From: FEN-1139 sp038207155
Lineage (GTDB): Bacteria > Myxococcota_A > Polyangia > Polyangiales > Polyangiaceae
Assembly (NCBI GenBank): GCA_038207155.1
Contig: JBBRAB010000001.1
Coordinates: 124,001 to 188,000, forward strand
Direction: 5' to 3'
DNA: 64,000 nucleotides
Positions within the stretch are counted from its first letter, which is position 1; the number at the start of each line of letters is the position of its first letter. The notes under the pieces were generated by a model. That model was given only the letters and a program-made list of their open reading frames with translations. It was not told the DNA's origin and ran no database searches. Shown piece after piece: positions 27,001 through 37,000 of this stretch. Position numbers and translations under genes: made by a program.

Positions 27001-27712
27001 TATCGAGTAGCTTTTCGTTGACCTGCTCGAAGCGGGCAGCGACGTCCGATTCCAGTCCGAATACGCGCAGCACACGAAGCCCAGTGATGGTCGTCTGAAC
27101 CGACTGACTGAGCGCGCCCAGTGCGTCCTGCGCTTCGCGGGTCCGCGCGAACATGCGGCGGGCAAAGCCTCGAGTCACGAGGAGCAGGATCGGAAGCGTC
27201 GCGAGTGATGCCAGCGTCAAGCGAGGTGACAGGGTCAAGGTCACCGCCAGGGCACTCACCAGCGCAAACGCCGTATTGACGATGTTTAGCACACCAAACC
27301 CGAGCAGCAGCCGAACCTGCGTCAGGTCGTTGGTGGCGCGGCTGAGGAGTTCCCCCGTCCCCAGGCGTTGAGCGAAGGCCGTGCCCAAATGATTTAGCTT
27401 GGCCAGGAGCGCGCCTCGCAACTCGTACTCGGCGGCGCGCCCTGCATCAAAGACCGCGGCGCGCGACCAGACGCGAACCCCGAAGGCGCCGAGCGCCACC
27501 AGCGCCAGGGTGATCCCCAGGTGGAACGCGAGGTCGGCCTTGCCTCCGGCGGCCGCATCGATCGCGACCACGACGCGCGTGTCGAACCAGTACTGCGCCG
27601 CCTGATAGACCGCCAGCAGGCCGCCTCCAAGCAGGTAGCGCGGCAGTCGTCGCTTGAACTGCCCGCTGAGGGTGGTCGGAATGGTTGACGCGGTTGGGGC
27701 AGTCGAGGACAT
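24071..27712 (-). CDS. Fused two-half ABC exporter (MdlAB-like)
   Basis: A 1213-residue protein containing two complete ABC half-exporters in tandem. TMD1 spans about 20-310 and NBD1 about 340-580 (Walker A GRTASGKST at 373, signature LSGGQ at 481, Walker B VVILDD ending at Asp506). A linker of about 50 residues follows. TMD2 spans about 640-940, and NBD2 follows (GPTGSGKST, signature LSVGE, LLVLDEATASID). In NBD1 the catalytic Glu is Asp, and its partner signature in NBD2 is non-standard, so one ATP site is degenerate and the other canonical, as in heterodimeric exporters. The substrate is unknown; lipid, peptide or drug export is possible. It is not in an operon with its neighbours. Confidence 0.93.
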   Translation of the reverse strand: MSSTAPTASTIPTTLSGQFKRRLPRYLLGGGLLAVYQAAQYWFDTRVVVAIDAAAGGKADLAFHLGITLALVALGAFGVRVWSRAAVFDAGRAAEYELRGALLAKLNHLGTAFAQRLGTGELLSRATNDLTQVRLLLGFGVLNIVNTAFALVSALAVTLTLSPRLTLASLATLPILLLVTRGFARRMFARTREAQDALGALSQSVQTTITGLRVLRVFGLESDVAARFEQVNEKLLDKNLALARLRGAWGPLMQAVSGVGVVVVFWYGGYLLKTGALSEGALLVFFRAVMRLVWPLAALGFVVGILQRGRASYARVQEVFEAVAPIQDGTYQPTVPAQGALEVRELSWSFGQDAVLDGVSFSIAPGETVAIVGRTASGKSTLARLLARQLPTPAGSVYLDGHDITEWSLSSLRSALRYSQQVPFLFSHTIAQNFAFGLDDPNQADASERIHAMAERVRLGQEISRLPDAFHTVVGERGVQLSGGQRQRVALGRALLAGGSVVILDDPTSAVDAETERSLVEVLTQGDEPRSLLIVTHRISLASRCSRVLVLEHGKISEQGSPAELLAQGGLYATFANEQRVAHELTELAGPEPEFNSAPGVVPVVQPMGLLDGERARRAMAAFHEESRLGRAVDLRMLRRLLPLLAAERAWVLAALGAVLVAALLSGLRPLVMKHTLDGIFTSSAGLLVGGLIVAGLFLIEQGLSFAQSYATQLAGSRAMARLRTQILGRLLQLPMRFYDHQPVGRLVTRITNDVDALGELFGSGVLAAMGDLVRIVGIVGLMLALDARLSLVAFAATPIAGALVWSMRPRMRDAFRSVREKTARLNSLLSEQLNGLAVVLAFDRAARCEQEFDQINRSFYDANVRAIRYEAIQDAALETIASLSLASMIVYFSHSPVGFGTLVAFSAFLAQFFEPLGTIVQRYTLLQSAMSGAERVFGLLDRSERDAPPLGQHETPVALRSDTEPSAAIVSFKHVSFSYEPGRPVLRDVSLEVRQRERIALVGPTGSGKSTIAALLLRLYEVDSGSITLCGRPLTSGPVALHRQQVAYVPQDPVLFPGSIAENVASSPHFELERVQAILDRIGVRDLLERRSGGLTAPLAAAGAELSVGERQLIALARALYRDASLLVLDEATASIDSDTEARLEHALDVALEERSALVIAHRLGTIRRADRICVLQRGRIVEEGTHRDLMAHPGLYARLVALSANESASAT

Positions 27713-27820
27713 CGAATTTTAGCAACGCCGAAAGCGTCGCGCGCATGCATTGTGCGGTCGCGCGAGGATTTGCAGTGTCTGGCACTGCGGAAACTACCCT
27801 ATAGTGCCGTCTGGTTGTCG

Positions 27821-28438
27821 ATGTCGCGTTGTCTTGCCCTGGCCTACGACTGGCTTGTCGCTCCCGCAGAATTTCTGTCGATTCAGCGCTGGCGCGCCGA
27901 GTTATTGTCCCCACTGCGGGGTCGCGTCCTGGAGTTGGGGGCGGGAACCGGACAGAATCTGGATCACTACTCGACTCCCGCGCAGCTGACGCTCAGCGAG
28001 CCGGATCCACACCTCGGCGCAAGACTCCGACGCAAGCTCACAGCGACCGGGCGTTCGGACACACTGATTCCTGCCTCCGGAGAATCGCTGCCCTTCGCCG
28101 CCGGCTCGTTCGACGCCATCGTGGCCACCCTCGTCCTCTGCTCGGTTGCCGACGTGGACGCCGTCCTGGGTGAGGCAGCGCGGTGCCTGGTCCCGGGCGG
28201 AAAACTGGTGTTGATCGATCACGTCGCTGCTCCCGAGGGCTCCAGCCGTCGCCGCTGGCAAGAGCGACTCGACCCCACCTGGCAGCGACTCGCGGGCGGC
28301 TGTCATCTCTTGCGCGATCCTCGGCAGCAGCTCGCCAACCACGGCTTTGCTCCAGAGCGGGTCGAGACGGACGAGATGCGTGGCGCGCCAGCCTTCCTAC
28401 GCAGCGTGATCCGGGGAACCTGGCTTAAGTCGGACTAG
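27821..28438 (+). CDS. Class I SAM-dependent methyltransferase
   Basis: A 205-residue small methyltransferase. The SAM-binding motif is RVLELGAGTGQNLDHY. Further motifs are LSEPDPHLGARL and the UbiE/Methyltransf_11-like AAGSFDAIVATLVLCSVADVDAVLGEAARCLVPGGKLVLIDHV. The C-terminus resembles phosphatidylethanolamine or small-molecule methyltransferases (GGCHLLRDPRQQLANHGF). The substrate is not determinable. The ATG at 27821 lies 16 bases after a TATAGT box; an in-frame TTG at 27815 is possible. It is divergent from the ABC exporter and ends nine bases before the convergent Omp85 gene. Confidence 0.85.
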   Translation: MSRCLALAYDWLVAPAEFLSIQRWRAELLSPLRGRVLELGAGTGQNLDHYSTPAQLTLSEPDPHLGARLRRKLTATGRSDTLIPASGESLPFAAGSFDAIVATLVLCSVADVDAVLGEAARCLVPGGKLVLIDHVAAPEGSSRRRWQERLDPTWQRLAGGCHLLRDPRQQLANHGFAPERVETDEMRGAPAFLRSVIRGTWLKSD

Positions 28439-28447
28439 CTGACGCGG

Positions 28448-31400
28448 CTAAAAGAGCCCGACGCTGAAGTGAAAGGCCCCGAGATCTTCCCAATAGCGCT
28501 GTGAGGCTTTCGGCTTTCCAAGCCCCGCGCGCTCGAGCAGCCGCTCGATGTTAAAGCCATAGTCAAATACCAGCGGCCCGACCGGAGTCGCAAACCGGAT
28601 CCCAGTGCCGGTCGCCCATCGCCAGCGGAGGTAGCGAGCAATATCGGTCGACGACAGGGACGCGGGCGGTGCGGACCAGAGGTTGCCGGAGTCGAGAAAC
28701 AACACGGTTTGGACGGAAGACGTGAGGGGCAGCCGGACTTCAGCCCTTGGGTTGACGAAGAAATTGCCTCCGCGAATCACGACCTGGCTCACGTCAAAGT
28801 TGGCGCGGTCATTGACGAGGCGCGTCGCAATGTCCTCGGGGATCAGTGAGTCCTGAAGGAACCCGCGGATCGAGTCCATTCCGCCCATGAAAAAGAGTCG
28901 GTCCGGATAGGTGCGCGAACCAGCCACGAGCTGTTGATTGGTGCCCCAACGGAAGCTGAGCGCGAGCGAGGGACCCGTCCGGGCCAGAGGAACATAGACG
29001 GCCCCACGACTCGTCCAACGGAGAAACTCGCTGTCGGATGCTGAGAAGGGATCGGTCGGATCGTTAGCACTCGACGCCGAGCCGCCGATCGGGCGAGCGG
29101 TGACATGCTCGACGCTAGCGGTCAGGTACACTCCACGACGCGCGGCCATCGGCACGTCACGCCGATCCCAGCTGACCGAGAAGCGCTCGGCAACCGCAAC
29201 AGAGGTCCCTTCCGGCACGCGAAACACGTTGGATCGCTGCGGGTTGGCCTGAATATAGTCGCGCAGCCGTCCCTTTTCCTGCTGCCCGAAGATGTAGACG
29301 TCGTTGCGCTCAAGCGAGCCCCCGAGCTGGATCGAGAGTCGACGGGTCGGCAGGTACGCCAGCGTGACCACGCCGGCATCGCGCGTGAGCGCAAAATCGC
29401 GCGCATTGTCGTGGACATCAAAGCCCTCGACGGCGAGGCGAAACAGCGGACCGAGACCGATCTCCGGAAAGGAAACGGATGCCGAGAGACGTCGCTCCAG
29501 TCGCGAAGCCACGGTATCTAGCTCGGCTTCGTACTTGGCGCGCACGTCCTTTTCCAGGATCAGCTCATTTGGCAGATAACCGAGCTGGGCGCGAAACGCG
29601 AACTGAATGGCCTTGCCACCGAGATTGAGGTGACCGTACTCGATTCCGAGTCGCAAGCCTTCACCCGTGCTGAAACCAGGCCGCCCTTCGAAATACTGCG
29701 GCTCGCGTTCCACGAGTTCGATCACCACATTCTTTGAGCGAGACGGCACGTAGGGTTCGTCGAGCGCGACGCGCACGCTTTGAAAGACGCCCAGCGTCGC
29801 GAGACGCTCCTCGGTGTCGCGCACCCAACCGCTGCGGTAGGGCTCCCCCACCTTCAGCGCGATGCGTGAGCGAATCAAGGACTCGCTGGTCGCGACCGCT
29901 CCACGGATGATGATGCCGGCGACGCGAACCTGCTCCCCTTCCCGCACGGAGAATCGCACGCGAGCGCGCGTGCGATCTGGCGATGCTTCGAGCGAACTTG
30001 CCACCTCGGCGTAGGCGAAACCGTTGGCGGCATAGGCGTCTTGAACTCGGCGACGTGCCTGTTCCACCTCAGCCATGGAAACGGGTTCCCCAAGCGCCAG
30101 CGCGGCTGACTTCGCAAGCTCAGCCTCCGTGCGGCGTCCGTTGCCGTCGAAGGCGAGGTCCCACACCCACGCCCTTGGGCCAAGCTTGATCGGGACGTGA
30201 AGCACGGCCTCAGGCCCACAGCTCAGCCCTCGCTTCGGATCGGGCGTGCAGCCAAATACTGCATCCGGCGGCGGCTCATCTAGCGGAAGGCCGACGTCAT
30301 CGTAGACGCACGCGGTGGGCGGGCGCCTCAGGGGACCTACGGGCACACACTCGCCCGCGGGCGAGCGCAGATCACAGCGACGTCGCAGCAGCTGTGCTGG
30401 CCCAACCGTCGCCGACAGATAGCCTTCGGAGCGATACAGATCCTGGAGATGCTTGATGGCCTTGTCATAGACCGCGGGGGAGTAGGTTGCCCAAGGACTC
30501 TGCTCGACGACCTGAGGCCGGCCGCCGCGTGTCGTGTCTGATAATATCGCGCGGTCGACACGCGCCGAATCCACGGGACCAAGCAGCTCGCCGCCTGGGA
30601 GTGACTCAGACAGAAAACTGTCCACTTCCGCTCCGACCTGGGCAGCCGAGCGATCCCCCGAGAGACAGGGGTACTCGCGACCGACCACGTGCACCCGCGC
30701 ACCCTCGCGAATGACGAAGCGAATGCGCTCATTGGCCGTCCCTGCGCCATCGAGGACCGGCTCGACTTGGGCATCCAGAAAGCCGTAGCTCACGTAGTGG
30801 CTGCGCAGTTTCTCAGCAAGGTTGCGCGGACTGCGGTCATCGGTTTGTTCGAGCGCTAACAGCGCCTCGAGCTGATCGACGTCAAAGCTCACCTGCCCTT
30901 CGAAGGTGAGAAGGACGCGTGGTCCGGCATGCACGTCCACGTCGAGCTGAGCGCCCTTGGGAACCCGAGTGAAACGGTGAGATACACTGGCCCGGTACCA
31001 GCCGCGCTTCTGGAGCTCGAGTGTCAGAGCCCGATCTGCGTCCGTGAGCGCGTCTTGATCGAGACGTTGACCCGGCTCGACGCGATAGTCGCGTAACAGC
31101 TCGCGCAGCTGGTCGGACGCGGCGGCGGGTGAAACACCGAAGCGACGCTGGTAGACTCGCAGCGGCTCCCCGGGCCTGACCCGGATCGCGAGGAGCACCC
31201 CGAGCGGATCGTCGGTCTCGACGGGTTCAAGAACAACCTTTGCGTCGGCGTAACCCCGAGCGCGCAGGAGTCTCTCGAAGCGTTCCCCGAGCGCTCGCAC
31301 CTCGGAGTCTCCGAGCTCAGCTCCAGCGTGGGCTCCGGCCGCTTCCGCGAGTTCATTGCCGTCAAACGGTGATCCTTCGACCGCGACCCGTGAGATGACC

Positions 31401-31771
31401 CGCCGCCCCTCAACGCGAAAGCGCAGCCGAACCCCGGACCCCTCAAGCAGAACCTCGGACTCAGCTCGGGCAAAGCGCCCCGAATCGAGCAACTCAGCGA
31501 GACCCCGTCGCAACACCTGGGGAGTCAGCTCCTCGCCAACGCGGACCAATCGTAGACTGTGGCTCTCGCGAAACAGCCTTCCACTCGCAAGCACCTCGAT
31601 CGCCACGATAGGCTTGCTCCAAGCGCCGGCGAGTTCAGGCGACTCCGGCTGCAATGCGGGCACTGGGGTGCCGGCTCCCCCGACCTCCGCCAGGCCCGTG
31701 GCGGTCACCGTCAGGGACGCCAAAACATAGGCGACTCTGCGAGTCCAGGCAGGCGGGGTCAGCCGATTCAC
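28448..31771 (-). CDS. Omp85-family outer-membrane assembly protein, BamA/TamA-like
   Basis: About 1107 residues. A signal peptide (RRVAYVLASLTVTATGLAEV) is followed by roughly 650 residues of repeated POTRA-like units, such as ISRVAVEGSPFDGNELAEAAG and VAGIIIRGAVATSESLIRSRIALKVGEPY. The C-terminal barrel carries FFMGGMDSIRGF, VLFLDSGNLW and GTGIRFATPVGPLVFDYGF, and ends in Phe as outer-membrane proteins do. Such proteins insert beta-barrels or move proteins across the outer membrane. The periplasmic part is longer than the five POTRAs of BamA and has a Cys-rich insert (about 30820-30200 region). The GTG at 31771 is preferred because the signal peptide begins there; frames further upstream overlap the divergent gene. 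Confidence 0.88.
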   Translation of the reverse strand: MNRLTPPAWTRRVAYVLASLTVTATGLAEVGGAGTPVPALQPESPELAGAWSKPIVAIEVLASGRLFRESHSLRLVRVGEELTPQVLRRGLAELLDSGRFARAESEVLLEGSGVRLRFRVEGRRVISRVAVEGSPFDGNELAEAAGAHAGAELGDSEVRALGERFERLLRARGYADAKVVLEPVETDDPLGVLLAIRVRPGEPLRVYQRRFGVSPAAASDQLRELLRDYRVEPGQRLDQDALTDADRALTLELQKRGWYRASVSHRFTRVPKGAQLDVDVHAGPRVLLTFEGQVSFDVDQLEALLALEQTDDRSPRNLAEKLRSHYVSYGFLDAQVEPVLDGAGTANERIRFVIREGARVHVVGREYPCLSGDRSAAQVGAEVDSFLSESLPGGELLGPVDSARVDRAILSDTTRGGRPQVVEQSPWATYSPAVYDKAIKHLQDLYRSEGYLSATVGPAQLLRRRCDLRSPAGECVPVGPLRRPPTACVYDDVGLPLDEPPPDAVFGCTPDPKRGLSCGPEAVLHVPIKLGPRAWVWDLAFDGNGRRTEAELAKSAALALGEPVSMAEVEQARRRVQDAYAANGFAYAEVASSLEASPDRTRARVRFSVREGEQVRVAGIIIRGAVATSESLIRSRIALKVGEPYRSGWVRDTEERLATLGVFQSVRVALDEPYVPSRSKNVVIELVEREPQYFEGRPGFSTGEGLRLGIEYGHLNLGGKAIQFAFRAQLGYLPNELILEKDVRAKYEAELDTVASRLERRLSASVSFPEIGLGPLFRLAVEGFDVHDNARDFALTRDAGVVTLAYLPTRRLSIQLGGSLERNDVYIFGQQEKGRLRDYIQANPQRSNVFRVPEGTSVAVAERFSVSWDRRDVPMAARRGVYLTASVEHVTARPIGGSASSANDPTDPFSASDSEFLRWTSRGAVYVPLARTGPSLALSFRWGTNQQLVAGSRTYPDRLFFMGGMDSIRGFLQDSLIPEDIATRLVNDRANFDVSQVVIRGGNFFVNPRAEVRLPLTSSVQTVLFLDSGNLWSAPPASLSSTDIARYLRWRWATGTGIRFATPVGPLVFDYGFNIERLLERAGLGKPKASQRYWEDLGAFHFSVGLF

Positions 31772-31852
31772 CAGGGCTTTCTTACACCAGTCGGTCCCCT
31801 GAGCGAGCGGGTCATTTCGCCAGATCCGTGCCAAAGGACTAACCTTCGCCCC

Positions 31853-33058
31853 GTGTCCCGCTCCACACCCCCTCCCCGCAAGCGTCGCCGCCTTCTGCCC
31901 TGGTTGGGCGGAGGTGTCGCGGCCTTGGCCCTCGGCTGGGTCATCGTCCATCACACGAGCTGGGGAGGACCCCTGGTGGCCAACGGCCTTCGGGCCGTGA
32001 TTGGCGTGCAAGCGGTGGCCCGCCTCGAGGACTTCGCCTATGGTCTCGAGGATCGCGTCAATCGGTTCCGTCATCACGGCGAGCGACCGCAGGCGCGCTG
32101 GGCCGTTCCCACGACGGGCCAACACCCGATTGCAACGACGACGCCTGCGAGCAACGGAGTGTCCCCATTCGTCCTGAACAATCTCGGTCCCGTGCGTGCG
32201 AGTTGGTCGGCTCCGGGTGATGGGGCCTGGCTTGAGTTGGAGGACCCGCTGCATGCCGACAGTCCGGTGGCTTTGCGCAAGACGCTGCTGCATCCAGACG
32301 CGAATCGCTCTTGGGCAGAGTTATTCGTCGTCGCGATCGACCTCCGGCAGGTCGCGCTGCACGCGGTGGCGGGAACGCGGGAACCGAAAGCCGAAGGGCT
32401 GAAGGAACCGTTGCCCGAACGCCCGGGAACCATCCCTGCCGAAGCCCAGGCGCAGCTCGTTGCCGCCTTCAATGGCGGCTTTATGGCGGAGCACGGTCAC
32501 TACGGCATGCGGGTCGCTGGACTGACCCTGCTTGCGCCGCGAGACACCTCGTGTACCGTGATCGGCTACGGCGACGGTTCGCTGGAAATCTCAACCTGGA
32601 AGAAGGCGGCCCATGCCCTCGACCGCATGACGTTTTTCCGTCAAACGCCGGCCTGTATGTATGAAGACGGCGTGATGCACGTCGGGTTGCGCCACCCAGA
32701 GACACGCGCTTGGGGAGCCACACTCGACGGCGACACGGTGATTCGCCGGTCCGGAATTGGTCTCGATGAGTCGCGTCAAATCCTGTTCGTTGGGATCGGT
32801 AATCACCTGACGGCGCTGGCGCTAGCCGAAGGCTTGCATCATGCGGGCGCCACCGACGTCGCTCAATTAGACGTCAACTGGTCCTATCCAAAATTTATCA
32901 CCTACGAGCGCAACCTGGACGGCTCACTCAAGGCCAAAGCCCTGGCGGACGGGTTTGAGTTTTCACCCGACGAGTACGTTAGAAAGCGTGCTTATCGCGA
33001 CTTTTTCTACCTGGCGCGCAGGCCCCAGAGCTTGCCCGGCCGCGCTCAGAAAGACTGA
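31853..33058 (+). CDS. Phosphodiester glycosidase family protein (NAGPA-like)
   Basis: A 401-residue protein with an N-terminal membrane anchor (RRLLPWLGGGVAALALGWVIV) and a C-terminal domain of the phosphodiester glycosidase family, to which the mammalian uncovering enzyme belongs. Landmarks are VAAFNGGFMAEHGHYGM, RRSGIGLDESRQILFVGIGNHLTALALAEGL and the TDVAQLDVNWSYP stretch. Bacterial members are thought to act on cell-wall or exopolysaccharide phosphodiesters. The GTG at 31853 lies seven bases after TAACCT. Its TGA shares one base with the ATG of mutM (TGATG), so the pair is coupled. It is divergent from the Omp85 gene. Confidence 0.82.
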   Translation: MSRSTPPPRKRRRLLPWLGGGVAALALGWVIVHHTSWGGPLVANGLRAVIGVQAVARLEDFAYGLEDRVNRFRHHGERPQARWAVPTTGQHPIATTTPASNGVSPFVLNNLGPVRASWSAPGDGAWLELEDPLHADSPVALRKTLLHPDANRSWAELFVVAIDLRQVALHAVAGTREPKAEGLKEPLPERPGTIPAEAQAQLVAAFNGGFMAEHGHYGMRVAGLTLLAPRDTSCTVIGYGDGSLEISTWKKAAHALDRMTFFRQTPACMYEDGVMHVGLRHPETRAWGATLDGDTVIRRSGIGLDESRQILFVGIGNHLTALALAEGLHHAGATDVAQLDVNWSYPKFITYERNLDGSLKAKALADGFEFSPDEYVRKRAYRDFFYLARRPQSLPGRAQKD

Positions 33059-33933
33059 TGCCTGAGCTTCCGGAAGTCGAAGTCCTGCGCCAAAGGCTGA
33101 AAACCAGTCTGATTGGGCGACGCATCACGGCGCTCAGTACGACCGGCAAGAGCTACCTGTTTCTCACTTCTCCGCGTGAGCTCGAACGACGGCTGGTCGG
33201 GCGCACCGCACTGGCGCTCGAACGTCACGGGAAATACCTGCTGCTCGAACTCGACGACGGCTCACGCCTGCTCATCCACTTGGGAATGACGGGTCAGTTG
33301 TTTGCCGCCGGCGCGACAAGTCCACGTCTGCTGTCGGCCAAGCACCATTTGACGCTCGACAAGGCGCGGCAAGCTCAGTTTGAACCCGATGGGCACACTC
33401 ACCTGCGGGTGTCGTTTTCAGATGGGGGTCCCCAGCTGTTTTTCCGGGACGTGCGCAAATTCGGCAAGCTGCTGTGGTTGGCCCAGGGTCGCAGTGACAG
33501 CCGGCTGGACAAACTCGGACCCGACGCACTCACAGCTGACTTTGCGAGCTGGGCGAGTGCGGCTGCCCGACGTCGCGGCTCCATCAAAGCGTTCCTCCTC
33601 GATCAATCCGTGGTGGCCGGGATCGGGAACATCTACGCCGACGAGAGCCTATTTTCCGCGCGCCTTTTGCCCACCCGTAAGGTCGAGCAACTCTCGCGCG
33701 CAGAGCTCCACCGCCTCCACCGCGCTGTCGCCGAGATCCTCGCCGCCGCTATCGTGGCCGGAGGCTCTAGCATCGACGACTACATCCACCCGGACGGCTC
33801 GGACGGAGACTATCAACTCCGCCTGTCGGTCTATGGGCGTACCGGACAGCCCTGCAGGCGCTGCAAGGGCGCCATCGAGCGCTCCCTGGTGGCGCAGCGT
33901 GGGACGCACTTTTGCGCCAGTTGTCAGCGCTAA
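33058..33933 (+). CDS. mutM: Formamidopyrimidine-DNA glycosylase
   Basis: A 291-residue base-excision repair enzyme that removes 8-oxoguanine and cleaves the abasic site. The catalytic N-terminus MPELPEVEVLRQRL is intact (Pro2, Glu3, Glu6). The lesion-recognition Lys lies in ALERHGKYLLLEL. The H2TH region has the conserved DQSVVAGIGNIYADE. The C-terminal zinc finger is C-x2-C-x16-C-x2-C (PCRRCKGAI to HFCASCQ). It is translationally coupled to the upstream glycosidase, an unusual partner. Confidence 0.96.
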   Translation: MPELPEVEVLRQRLKTSLIGRRITALSTTGKSYLFLTSPRELERRLVGRTALALERHGKYLLLELDDGSRLLIHLGMTGQLFAAGATSPRLLSAKHHLTLDKARQAQFEPDGHTHLRVSFSDGGPQLFFRDVRKFGKLLWLAQGRSDSRLDKLGPDALTADFASWASAAARRRGSIKAFLLDQSVVAGIGNIYADESLFSARLLPTRKVEQLSRAELHRLHRAVAEILAAAIVAGGSSIDDYIHPDGSDGDYQLRLSVYGRTGQPCRRCKGAIERSLVAQRGTHFCASCQR

Positions 33934-34075
33934 TTGGGCCCCGCCGCCCCCCTGCCGCGCGGACCTCGCTGACGCTGGCCCGATGGCCCGGCCCCGGCCG
34001 CCCGACGTTCCCCACGGACGCGCGCTTTGTCGGTAGGATGGGCCCGTTACCACTGGCCCCGCCGCGCATGCCCCG

Positions 34076-37000
34076 ATGACCGAGGAATCCAGCCCCGTAC
34101 CCAGCCGACTCGCAGACTTCGAAGTCATCCGTCGCCTTGGCGTTGGCGGCATGGCAGAGGTGTTCCTTGCGAAAAAGCGCGGAGCCGAGGGCACCTATAA
34201 ACTGCTGGTCGTAAAACGGATCTTGCCGCAGTTCGGCTCGTCGCGCCGCTTTCGCACCATGTTCGCCGAAGAGGCGATGCTAGCAACGCGCCTCAATCAT
34301 CCCAACATCGTTCAAGTCTACGAGTTTCAAGACTATGGCGACGACGGACAGCTCCTGAGCATGGAGTATGTCGAGGGGCCCGACCTTCGCAAGGTGATGC
34401 GGGGAGCCAAGAGCAAGCGAACCCGCATCCCGCCCTGGGTGTCGGCCTACATCATCAGCGAAGTCGCCAAGGGCCTACACTACGCCCATGATCGCAAGGA
34501 TGAACGCGGCAATCCGATGGCCATCGTTCACCGCGATGTCTCACCGCAAAACATCCTGCTGAGCCTCGAAGGTGCCGTCAAGGTCGCCGACTTCGGCATC
34601 GCATCGGCCAACCTGTTCCGCGAAGAGCCGGGCGTGCTCAAGGGCAAAACGGCCTACATGTCCCCCGAGCAGGCGCGCGCGGAGAAGGTGGATCGACGCA
34701 CCGACATCTATTCTTTGGGCGTCGTATTCCACGAGCTGCTGACGGGCCGCCCGCTGCACGGCGCGATCGAGGGCAATGAATTACTGGAGGCGGTGCGCGC
34801 GGGACAGGTGGAGCCCCCGAGCATGTTCGCCCGTGAGGTGCCCGCCGAGATCGAGGCGATCATCATGAAGGCGCTGGCTCGCTCGCCCGATGAGAGGTAC
34901 CTGACAGCGCGCGATTTTGCGGCTGCCATCACCAGGGCCCTGTTTCAGGCGCAGCAGCCAATCGATTCACACGTGCTCGAGAGCGTGCTCGAGCATGTGG
35001 TGGGGCGCGAGCACACCTCGCCTGGCATCGCGTCGCCCCCCGACGTGCTGCCCGCCGAAGACGGACCGGGCGGCGCAGCCGGCGCACAGGAGGGTCGCGA
35101 GAAAAACGCCAATGCCTTACCGGCTCCCGGTGAGGTGCCCGCCGAGCCCGTTGCTCCGGGGCAGCGTCGGTCGCGTCATGGGGTCGAAGTTCGCCACGTC
35201 GCTGTGCTCAGCATGCAGCTTCACGGCGTCGAGCAGCTCGCTGAAGCTGCAGGCTCAGCCGACGCGGGTCGCTTCATTGAGCAGCTCCGCGCCACACTCG
35301 GAGAGATCGCCTTCAAACGCGGAGCGCGCTTGACTTGGCATCGCAACCGCGTGCTGGCCGGTGAGCATCTCGTGCCCTCGGGTGGGGCGACCGCCATCGT
35401 CGGTCTGCTCGCTAATCCTGCGCGCGCCGCCTCGGACGCGGCTTGGCTCGCGATCGACATTCACGAGGCGATCGCCGGTACTTGCGACGATATGCCAGTC
35501 GAGCTGCAGGCCAGTATCGGCATCGTGCGCGGCATCGCGACGGGTCAACGCGACCGCGCCGGTCACCTCGTCAGTCACTCCCTGCAAGAACCCGCCCTCG
35601 AGCTCGCTCGCATGCTGTCACAACAGGCCCCCGCCGGCGACACGTGGGTCGCGGGAGGCACCTACCGCTTGGTTCGGCGTGACTTTGTCTGGACGGATGC
35701 GCCCACGCTTGAGCTCGATCGCTCGCTTGGGGAAAGCCTTCCGAACAACATGCGCATCTACTCCTTGGTGCGCCCCCTCACCCGCACCGAAAAGGCCCAA
35801 GAGCAGGAGCGCGGTTCCGGAGATCTGATCGGTCGCGACGTCGAGCTCGCCGAACTCCAAGGCGCCTTCCATCAGGCGATCAACCGAGGTTCGGGCGACC
35901 AGGGCCACATGATCGCGCGCGTCGTCACGGGCGAAATGGGGATCGGTAAGAGCGCCCTGGTGTCGGCCTTCGTCGGCGAACTGCCAGAAGGCACCCTGGT
36001 CGTTCGAGCCGAGTCCACTCCCTCACGCATCGAGGTTCCCTTCACCCTGCTGGCAGACTGGATTCGCGGTCTTACCGGGCTTTCGGCAGATCAGTCCCCG
36101 GACAGCGTCCAGCGCCACCTCGAGCGATTGATGGGCGGTTTCTCGATCGGGGATGATCGCGACCCGATTCTGAGCCGCCTCGCCGCGCTCGTCACGGGCC
36201 AACTCGCGCAGGCGGTCGATGAGGGCGACGCCGCTCAGAACCGGCGGTTTCTCACGGCTGGGTTGCGCGCGTTCATCGCGCGGCAAGCCCTGGAATGCCC
36301 CGTCGTGTTGATCGGGGAAAACCTGCAGTGGGCGGACCGTGCCAGCGTCGAATGCATCCAGGAGCTCCTGCGCTGGAATGAAACCTGGCCGGTACTCGCG
36401 GTGTTCGTCCTACGGTCGGGCGATCGCATGGCGTCCGTCGCGGAAAACGCGGTTCGTATTGATCTGCGCGAGCTGAGCCGCGAACACCAGGTGAGACTAC
36501 TGGCAACGCGGCTCGGAGCTGATCTCGGCGTCGAACAGATTTGCGACGACTTGGCACCTCGCATCGGAGGCAACCCATTTTTCCTGCTTGAAATGGTGGA
36601 TGCCCTACTCGAACGCGGCACCCTTGAGCTGCGAGAGACGTCCGACCATCGCATTGAGCTAATCCGGGTAGACGGTAAGGACGCCACCGGGCGCGCCCTG
36701 CCACAAACCCTCGAACAGCTGATCGCGGATCGTCTCGACGAACTGCCCACAGAGGAACAGGCCGTTGTCGATTGGCTAGCCATCTCGGGTGGACCGCTGC
36801 CGTTCGAAGAGCTTAAGGCGCTGCTCGGACCCCAGGCAGAGGACGGAGTCTCTCGCCTCTGCGCGCGCGGCCTGTGCGATCTGCGTGCTGAGGAGATCGA
36901 TGTCCGCCATCCCGTGACGCGCGACGTCGCGTATTCCTCATTGGATCCGAAGACGCGCGTGTCGATGCACCGTAAGCTTGGCGAACAGCTGCTCGGTACC

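Noticed and set aside
28700..29100. Short open frames opposite the Omp85 barrel
   Set aside because: They mirror barrel codons and lack starts or motifs.
31559..31852. An upstream extension of the phosphodiester glycosidase frame
   Set aside because: It overlaps the divergent Omp85 signal-peptide region, and the membrane anchor begins only at the GTG at 31853.
31772..32293. An upstream extension of the Omp85 frame
   Set aside because: It overlaps the glycosidase gene and has no domain. The signal peptide starts at 31771.
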